From: Fusobacterium sp.
GTDB taxonomy: Bacteria > Fusobacteriota > Fusobacteriia > Fusobacteriales > Fusobacteriaceae
Length of the DNA stretch: 9,427 nucleotides
Direction: 5' to 3'
Assembly (NCBI GenBank): GCA_019416865.1
Contig: DXWL01000052.1
Coordinates: 1 to 9,427, forward strand
In this document: positions 4,681 through 9,427 of the stretch, in pieces
Layout: each line of letters opens with the position of its first letter
How positions within the stretch are numbered: position 1 is the stretch's first letter
The notes under the pieces: generated by a model
Told to the model about the DNA's origin: nothing
Seen by the model: the letters and a program-made list of their open reading frames with translations, nothing else
Databases searched by the model: none
Program-made: the position numbers and the translations under genes

Positions 4681-5511
4681 ATGACAACAGATATCATAGA
4701 AGTAAAAGCTATGTCAGCAGATGAGGCTAAGAAAAGAGCTGTAAGAGTTCTTGGCGTTGAAGCTGACCAAATTTTGAATGTAAAAGAAAAAGTAAAAAGC
4801 AGATCATTCTTTGGATTTTTCGCCAAAGAAGGTGTCTATGAGATAGAGTATACTGAAGAGAAAAAAGAAACAGAGGTTGAAAAACCTAAATTCATCGCAA
4901 GAGATTTAAGAAAAGAGAGAGCTGAAAAAGCAGCAGCAGAAAGAGAGAAAAAACAAGAAAAAACTGTAAAAGAACCTGCAAAAGAGGTAAAAGTACACAA
5001 AGAGAAAAAAGAAACAAAAGAACCAGTAAAACAAGAGATTGTAAAAGAGAAAAAAGATATCCCTGCTGATCCTGAAAAAGTAGCAGAGATAATTGATAAA
5101 ACCAAAGAACTTTTAAGCAACATGGGATTAAACCTTGAAGCTGAATTTGTAAGAATGGACGGAAAAAACTATATTATAAACCTTTCTGGTGAAGATAAGG
5201 GAATAATAATTGGTAAAAAAGGAAAAACTTTAAATAGTTTTGAATATCTATTAAACTCTCTTATTAAAGATGCAAGAGTAGACATTGATGTAGAAGGATT
5301 CAAAGAAAAGAGAACTGATACACTTGTAGAACTTGCAAATAAAATGGCTATGAAGGCTATAAAAACAAAAAGAGTGGTAAGACTTAATCCAATGCCGCCA
5401 AGAGAGAGAAAGATAATCCATGAGATTATCAACAAATATCCTGAACTAGATACTTTCAGTGAAGGAAGAGATCCAAAAAGATATATTGTTATTAAAAGAA
5501 AAAGCAGATAG
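4681..5511 (+). CDS. khpB: RNA-binding protein KhpB (Jag/EloR), Jag_N-KH-R3H
   Basis: A 276-residue protein with the full Jag architecture. Residues 5-56 form the Jag_N domain, including VLGVEADQIL and the FFGFFAKEGVYEIEY-like stretch. Residues about 60-128 are a highly charged Lys/Glu linker. Residues about 135-205 form a KH domain with the GKKG loop at 178-181. Residues about 208-273 form an R3H domain with R243 and H247 in RKIIH. In Gram-positive bacteria KhpB works with KhpA on RNA and influences cell elongation and division; a similar role here is inference. It follows yidC by 6 bases with AGGAG at 4665-4669, 11 bases before ATG. The yidC-jag pairing is conserved in Firmicutes-type operons. 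Confidence 0.94.
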   Translation: MTTDIIEVKAMSADEAKKRAVRVLGVEADQILNVKEKVKSRSFFGFFAKEGVYEIEYTEEKKETEVEKPKFIARDLRKERAEKAAAEREKKQEKTVKEPAKEVKVHKEKKETKEPVKQEIVKEKKDIPADPEKVAEIIDKTKELLSNMGLNLEAEFVRMDGKNYIINLSGEDKGIIIGKKGKTLNSFEYLLNSLIKDARVDIDVEGFKEKRTDTLVELANKMAMKAIKTKRVVRLNPMPPRERKIIHEIINKYPELDTFSEGRDPKRYIVIKRKSR

Positions 5512-5549
5512 TTATATAATCAATAATAAAAAATAAGATGAGGTGATGT

Positions 5550-6920
5550 ATGATGTTTAATACAATCGCCGCCATATCAACTCCTAGAGGAGAGGGAGGA
5601 ATAGGTATAGTAAGACTTTCAGGAAAAGAAGCTCTTCCTATACTATGTGAAATATTTAAACCAAAATCTAGAAGAGATGTGTCTGAACTTAAAAGTTATA
5701 CAATAACTTATGGTCATATTTATGACGGAGAAAAACTTATAGATGAAGTTTTAGTATCTGTTATGAAAGGGCCTCGTACATATACAAGAGAGGACATAGT
5801 TGAGATTAATTGTCATGGTGGATATATTATTACAGAAAAAGTACTTGAGCTTGTACTAAAAAAAGGTGCAAAACTTGCAGAGCCTGGAGAATTTACAAGA
5901 AGAGCCTTCCTAAATGGAAGACTTGATTTAACTCAGGCAGAATCAGTTATAGATATAATACATGGGAAAACAGAAAAGAGTATAACTCTTTCTCTTAATC
6001 AATTAAGAGGAGATTTGAAAGAACAGATAGGTATTCTTAAAAAACTTCTTCTTGATGTTGCTGCCCATGTAAATGTTGTTCTTGATTATCCTGAAGAAGG
6101 TATTGATGAGCCTCTTCCAGCAAACTTAAGAGGAAACCTTGAAACTGTTATAGCTGAAACAACAAAACTTATAGCATCTTACGACAAAGGAAAGATGATA
6201 AAAGAGGGAGTTAAAACAGCCATAGTAGGAAAACCTAATGTTGGTAAGTCAAGCCTTTTAAACTCTGTTCTTAGAGAGGAAAGAGCAATCGTTACAAGAA
6301 TTGCAGGAACTACAAGAGATACAATAGAGGAGATAGTAAATATAAAAGGTATCCCTCTTGTTATGATAGATACAGCAGGAATCAGAGAAACAGAGGACGA
6401 GGTTGAAAATATCGGAGTAGAAAAATCTAAATCCCTTATTAAAAATGCCGATCTTGTGCTTTTTGTTCTTGATGCTTCAAGAGAACTGGATCCTGAAGAT
6501 ATGGAAATTTACAACAGAATAGAGAGCGATAAGGTAATAGGTATTCTTAACAAAATAGATATTGAGAGAAAAATTAATATCGAAGAACTAACTAAGGTTA
6601 AGAAATGGATAGAGATATCTGCTCTTGAAAAGATAGGAATAGAAGATCTTGAAGATGAGATTTATGAATATGTAGTATCAGGACAGGTGGAGGACAGCTC
6701 TGAAAAGCTTGTTATTACAAATGTAAGACATAAATCAGCACTTGAGAAAACAAAAAAATCAGTTGAAAATATACTTGAAACAATAGATATGGGATATCCT
6801 ATGGATCTTATAGCTGTTGACTTAAATGAAGCACTTGATTCTCTTTCAGAGGTAACAGGTGAAATTTCAAATGAAGATCTTTTAGATCATATTTTCAGTA
6901 ATTTCTGTGTAGGAAAATAG
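5550..6920 (+). CDS. mnmE: tRNA modification GTPase MnmE
   Basis: A 456-residue GTPase that acts with MnmG to add the carboxymethylaminomethyl (or aminomethyl) group to the wobble uridine of certain tRNAs. The N-terminal folate-binding domain begins TIAAISTPRGEGGIGIVRLSG. The helical domain is interrupted by a G domain: G1 GKPNVGKSS (227-235), G2 TTRDTIEE (254-261), G3 DTAG (274-277), G4 NKID (334-337). The C-terminal FCVGK carries the essential cysteine (Cys453). Two adjacent ATGs (5550 and 5553) share the site AGGTGAT (5541-5547); either could be used, so the protein is 456 or 455 residues. It lies 38 bases after jag and is followed by a terminator-like hairpin. Confidence 0.96.
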   Translation: MMFNTIAAISTPRGEGGIGIVRLSGKEALPILCEIFKPKSRRDVSELKSYTITYGHIYDGEKLIDEVLVSVMKGPRTYTREDIVEINCHGGYIITEKVLELVLKKGAKLAEPGEFTRRAFLNGRLDLTQAESVIDIIHGKTEKSITLSLNQLRGDLKEQIGILKKLLLDVAAHVNVVLDYPEEGIDEPLPANLRGNLETVIAETTKLIASYDKGKMIKEGVKTAIVGKPNVGKSSLLNSVLREERAIVTRIAGTTRDTIEEIVNIKGIPLVMIDTAGIRETEDEVENIGVEKSKSLIKNADLVLFVLDASRELDPEDMEIYNRIESDKVIGILNKIDIERKINIEELTKVKKWIEISALEKIGIEDLEDEIYEYVVSGQVEDSSEKLVITNVRHKSALEKTKKSVENILETIDMGYPMDLIAVDLNEALDSLSEVTGEISNEDLLDHIFSNFCVGK

Positions 6921-6930
6921 ATAAAAATAA

Positions 6931-6970
6931 AAAAATAAAATTCTCTGAGCATGGGAATTTTATTTTTTAT
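6931..6970 (+). terminator. Terminator-like hairpin after mnmE
   Basis: AAAAATAAAATTC (6931-6943) and GAATTTTATTTTT (6955-6967) form a perfect 13-bp, A/T-dominated stem with an 11-base loop and a T-run within the right arm. It probably ends the rpmH-mnmE transcript, and the symmetrical A/T composition may make it bidirectional. Confidence 0.65.
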
Positions 6971-7037
6971 TTATTTTATAGAGAAAATAATATCTTATGA
7001 AATGCTTATATACAAAAATAAATTATTTCAGTGCATT

Positions 7038-7066
7038 TTGAATAACATATGTATATGCACAATAAT
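7038..7066 (+). promoter_or_regulatory. Predicted mnmG promoter overlapped by an iteron
   Basis: TTGAAT (7038-7043), a 17-base spacer and AATAAT (7061-7066) fit a sigma-70-type promoter, with a start near 7073. The iteron-like copy at 7051-7069 covers the spacer and -10 box. Confidence 0.5.
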
Positions 7067-7069
7067 AAT
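7051..7069 (+). repeat. Iteron 8, remote copy upstream of mnmG
   Basis: Reads GTATATGCACAATAATAAT, one mismatch to the consensus derived from the origin copies, and continues TTTA like iteron 2. It is about 4 kb from the other copies and sits between mnmE and mnmG. Confidence 0.75.
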
Positions 7070-7113
7070 TTATATTTTATTCAATTTAATTTTTTTTAAT
7101 ATAAGGAGAAAAA

Positions 7114-8988
7114 ATGAACTATATATATGATGTAGTTGTTGTTGGAGGGGGACACGGAGGTTGTGAAGCTTCTCTTGCATCAGCAAGACTTGGAAGAAAA
7201 ACTCTTCTTATTACAATGTCCCTTGATTCTATTGCTATGATGTCATGTAACCCATCAATAGGAGGTCCGGGAAAGAGTAATCTTGTGGCAGAGATGGATA
7301 TTCTTGGGGGAGAGATGGGAGCTCATACAGACAGATACAACCTTCAACTAAAAGATCTTAATACAAGCAAAGGTCCTGCTGCCAGAATAACAAGAGGACA
7401 AGCTGATAAATATCTTTACAGAACAAAGATGAAAGAACTTCTTGAAAGAACAGAAAATCTTGATATTCTTCAAGACTGTGTTGAAGAAATTATTACTGAT
7501 GATAAGAATGTTATAACAGGTGTAAAAACAGCACTTGGAATAGAGATAAAGGCTTCTGCTGTTGTTCTTACAACAGGAACTTTCCTTAAAGGAAGAATAG
7601 TTATAGGAGATGTAAAATATACAGCTGGAAGACAGGGAGAAAACTCTGCTGAAAAACTTTCAGACAGTTTAAGAGCTCATGGTATTCATATTGAAAGATA
7701 TCAAACAGCTACACCTCCAAGAGTTGATATGAGAACAGTAGATTTTTCTAAAACAGAAGAACTTCATGGAGAGAAACACCCAAGATATTTTTCAATATTC
7801 ACTGAGAAAGAGGAAAACAGTGTAGTTCCTACTTGGCTTACTCATACAACAGAGGAAACAATAAAGGTTGTTAAAGATCTTTTAAAATATTCCCCTATTG
7901 TTTCAGGAATAATAGAAACACACGGGCCTAGACACTGTCCTTCTCTTGACAGAAAGGTGCTTAACTTCCCAGATAAAACAAATCACCAAATTTTTCTTGA
8001 GTTGGAATCAAGACAGTCAAATGAGCTATATATAAACGGGCTGACAACAGCTATGCCGCCTTTTGTTCAAGATGCAATGCTTAAAACAATTGCAGGACTT
8101 GAAAATGCCAAAATTGTAAGATATGGTTATGCTGTGGAATATGATTATGCTCCAGCTTATCAGTTATACCCAAGTCTTGAAAGTAAAATAGTTCAAGGGC
8201 TGTTTATGGGAGGACAGATAAACGGTACTTCAGGTTATGAAGAAGCAGCTTCTCAAGGATTTATTGCAGGGGTAAACGCAGCCAGAAAAACTCTTGGAAA
8301 AGAGCCAGTGATAATAGATAGAAGTGAGGGATATATTGGTGTAATGATTGACGATATTATTCACAAAAGAACACCAGAGCCTTACAGAGCTCTTCCTTCT
8401 CGTTCTGAATACAGACTTACCCTTAGATTTGACAATGGCTTTATGAGGCTTTTAGACAAGGCAGAAGAGATAGGAATTATCTCTCCTGAAAAGATAGAAT
8501 ATCTGAAAGAAGCAAAGAGAAATGTTGAAAAAGAGGTTGAAGTTTTAAAAGAGTTTAAAGTTCCTATGAGAACAGCCAATGAAATCCTTGAAAAATATGG
8601 TTGTGAACAAAGACTTGTAAAAGGTACAACAGCCAATGAAGTGCTTAAATTTAAAGAGATAACTTATGAAAACTTAGCTAAAGAGCTTGGAATAGATATT
8701 TCTTCTTATCCTAAGTTTGTAACAAGTCAGATAGAAACTATCACAAAATACGATATATTTATAAAAAGAGAAAATGAACAGATAGAAAAATTTAAAAAAC
8801 TTGAGGGAATAATGATACCAAAAGATTTTGATTTTACATCTGTAAAAGGTATATCAAATATTGCAAAAGCAGGACTTTGTGATGTAAAACCTCTTTCAAT
8901 AGGTGAGGCAAGTAGAATAAGTGGAGTTACAGGAAACGATATAGCTCTTCTTCTTGCAACTATAAGAGAGATAGAAAAGAAAAATTAA
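7114..8988 (+). CDS. mnmG: tRNA uridine-5-carboxymethylaminomethyl modification enzyme MnmG (GidA)
   Basis: A 624-residue FAD protein, partner of MnmE in modifying the tRNA wobble uridine using NADH and methylene-tetrahydrofolate. The N-terminal dinucleotide fold shows VVVGGGHGGCEAS (8-20). The conserved CNPSIGGPGKSN (45-56) and GPRHCPSLDRK (271-281) carry Cys45 and Cys275, matching the two conserved cysteines of the family. SGYEEAASQGFIAGVNA (373-389) and DDIIHKRTPEPYRALPSRSEYRLTLRFDN (413-441) are family hallmarks. The C-terminal helical region, used to bind MnmE and tRNA, is complete. AAGGAG (7103-7108) is 5 bases before ATG. It is separated from mnmE by 193 bases with a terminator and its own promoter, unlike the direct mnmE-mnmG coupling seen in many genomes. 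Confidence 0.96.
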   Translation: MNYIYDVVVVGGGHGGCEASLASARLGRKTLLITMSLDSIAMMSCNPSIGGPGKSNLVAEMDILGGEMGAHTDRYNLQLKDLNTSKGPAARITRGQADKYLYRTKMKELLERTENLDILQDCVEEIITDDKNVITGVKTALGIEIKASAVVLTTGTFLKGRIVIGDVKYTAGRQGENSAEKLSDSLRAHGIHIERYQTATPPRVDMRTVDFSKTEELHGEKHPRYFSIFTEKEENSVVPTWLTHTTEETIKVVKDLLKYSPIVSGIIETHGPRHCPSLDRKVLNFPDKTNHQIFLELESRQSNELYINGLTTAMPPFVQDAMLKTIAGLENAKIVRYGYAVEYDYAPAYQLYPSLESKIVQGLFMGGQINGTSGYEEAASQGFIAGVNAARKTLGKEPVIIDRSEGYIGVMIDDIIHKRTPEPYRALPSRSEYRLTLRFDNGFMRLLDKAEEIGIISPEKIEYLKEAKRNVEKEVEVLKEFKVPMRTANEILEKYGCEQRLVKGTTANEVLKFKEITYENLAKELGIDISSYPKFVTSQIETITKYDIFIKRENEQIEKFKKLEGIMIPKDFDFTSVKGISNIAKAGLCDVKPLSIGEASRISGVTGNDIALLLATIREIEKKN

Positions 8989-9137
8989 AAAGCAGGGTTC
9001 AGCCACGCCAATAGCTTTACCCCACATAAAAGAGTAATATTAACTAAGAATTAATATACTTTTTTAGATAAAAGTAAAAATATTACAATTATCAATATTA
9101 ACAATAGTTTTTTCAAAGAATGAAAAAATGACAAATG
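8989..9137. other. Intergenic stretch after mnmG, no gene
   Basis: The sequence begins with a compositionally distinct stretch (about 8992-9023, with GGTTC, GCCACGCC and ACCCC) and then becomes very AT-rich. A short ORF on the minus strand across this region has no recognisable family features. No promoter stands out. Confidence 0.5.
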
Positions 9138-9178
9138 AAAAAGACAAGGAACGCCAAATCAACACCTTGTCTTTTTTT
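9138..9178 (+). terminator. Intrinsic terminator downstream of mnmG
   Basis: AAAAAGACAAGG (9138-9149) and CCTTGTCTTTTT (9165-9176) form a perfect 12-bp stem with a 15-base loop, ending in a run of T. It lies about 150 bases beyond mnmG. The A-run on the left arm also allows termination on the other strand. Confidence 0.85.
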
Positions 9179-9208
9179 ATGTATTTAGAAAAAATATCTA
9201 TATTCTTC

Positions 9209-9239
9209 TGTTTATAAGGTTCGTTACTCCTTATAAACA
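9209..9239. repeat. Perfect 11-bp inverted repeat
   Basis: TGTTTATAAGG (9209-9219) and CCTTATAAACA (9229-9239) surround the loop TTCGTTACT. It has no T-run and does not look like a terminator; it could be an operator or a mobile-element relic. Confidence 0.55.
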
Positions 9240-9247
9240 TGAAATAA

Positions 9248-9267
9248 GCTTCCACTAAAGTGAAAGC
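9248..9267. repeat. Small imperfect hairpin
   Basis: GCTT-C-CACT (9248-9256) and AGTG-A-AAGC (9259-9267) are inverted copies around AA with one mismatch. Mismatched hairpins of this kind occur at IS200/IS605 ends, but no transposase is visible. Confidence 0.3.
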
Positions 9268-9317
9268 CTGTATCATAATGAATTTTATACTATAGATTGA
9301 TGGAATATCACCATAAC

Positions 9318-9390
9318 AGGTATACCCTATAAGGATATTATAAAATAATTTATTTTATAATTTCAATCTCTTAAAAAAGGAAGTATACCT
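9318..9390. repeat. Nested inverted repeats near the right edge
   Basis: AGGTATAC (9318-9325) and GTATACCT (9383-9390) enclose a perfect palindrome with 11-base arms, TTATAAAATAA at 9338-9348 and TTATTTTATAA at 9350-9360. The two dyads share nearly the same centre (about 9349-9354). No gene is visible; it may be a regulatory region for a gene beyond the window. Confidence 0.4.
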
Positions 9391-9427
9391 TCAGTTATAA
9401 CGAGTTTTCTTCTTCTGTATTTAATAA

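Noticed and set aside
4608..5435. Minus-strand open frames opposite yidC and jag
   Set aside because: Ser/Phe-rich antisense shadows of Lys/Glu-rich coding sequence.
5512..5530. Half-iteron TCAATAATAAA between jag and mnmE
   Set aside because: Only the right half matches, and such A/T strings are common here.
8382..8636. Minus-strand open frame inside mnmG
   Set aside because: Antisense shadow of a well-conserved mnmG region.
8992..9052. preQ1-like riboswitch (GGTTC...AGC...AACTAA pattern)
   Set aside because: Spacing and stem do not fit the preQ1-I fold, and no target gene follows on the plus strand.
9064..9276. Minus-strand 70-codon open frame
   Set aside because: It spans a clear intrinsic terminator and an 11-bp inverted repeat and shows no family features.

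Overview
The window is very AT-rich. Arginine is written almost entirely as AGA, and the gene order rpmH-rnpA-yidD-yidC-jag(khpB)-mnmE-mnmG is the conserved block found beside many bacterial replication origins. Together with the protein sequences this suggests a Fusobacteriota chromosome, most likely Fusobacterium or a close relative; the assignment is inference, not a database result.

Layout. Positions 1-463 hold no complete gene. They contain a strong leftward promoter with an upstream A-tract region near the left edge, whose gene lies outside the window, and the terminator of the next gene. Positions 464-2347 (minus strand) encode a 627-residue protein that looks like a plasmid-type replication initiator (RepA / 'replication initiator protein A' winged-helix class). 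Positions 2348-3254 are a 907-base, extremely AT-rich non-coding stretch with two interleaved families of direct repeats: a 19-bp iteron-like element close to GTATATGnTCAATAATAAT and a shorter TTTTCAATG element. I read this as a replication origin. It lies between the initiator gene and the divergent rpmH operon, which is where many bacteria have dnaA and DnaA boxes; I found no exact DnaA box here. Positions 3255-6920 hold rpmH, rnpA, yidD, yidC, jag and mnmE on the plus strand in one tight, partly overlapping cluster with a hairpin after rpmH. Positions 7114-8988 hold mnmG, apparently with its own promoter, and one further iteron copy lies on that promoter. Positions 8989-9427 have no convincing gene but contain a clear terminator and several perfect inverted repeats.

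How the parts fit. rpmH feeds the ribosome, rnpA matures tRNAs, yidD/yidC insert membrane proteins, jag is an RNA-binding partner, and mnmE with mnmG modify the tRNA wobble uridine. The notable point is the left side: a plasmid-like initiator appears to sit on its own iterons at the canonical chromosomal origin. One iteron lies in its own leader, as expected for autoregulation, and another lies about 4 kb away on the mnmG promoter. Whether this Rep actually drives chromosome replication is inference.
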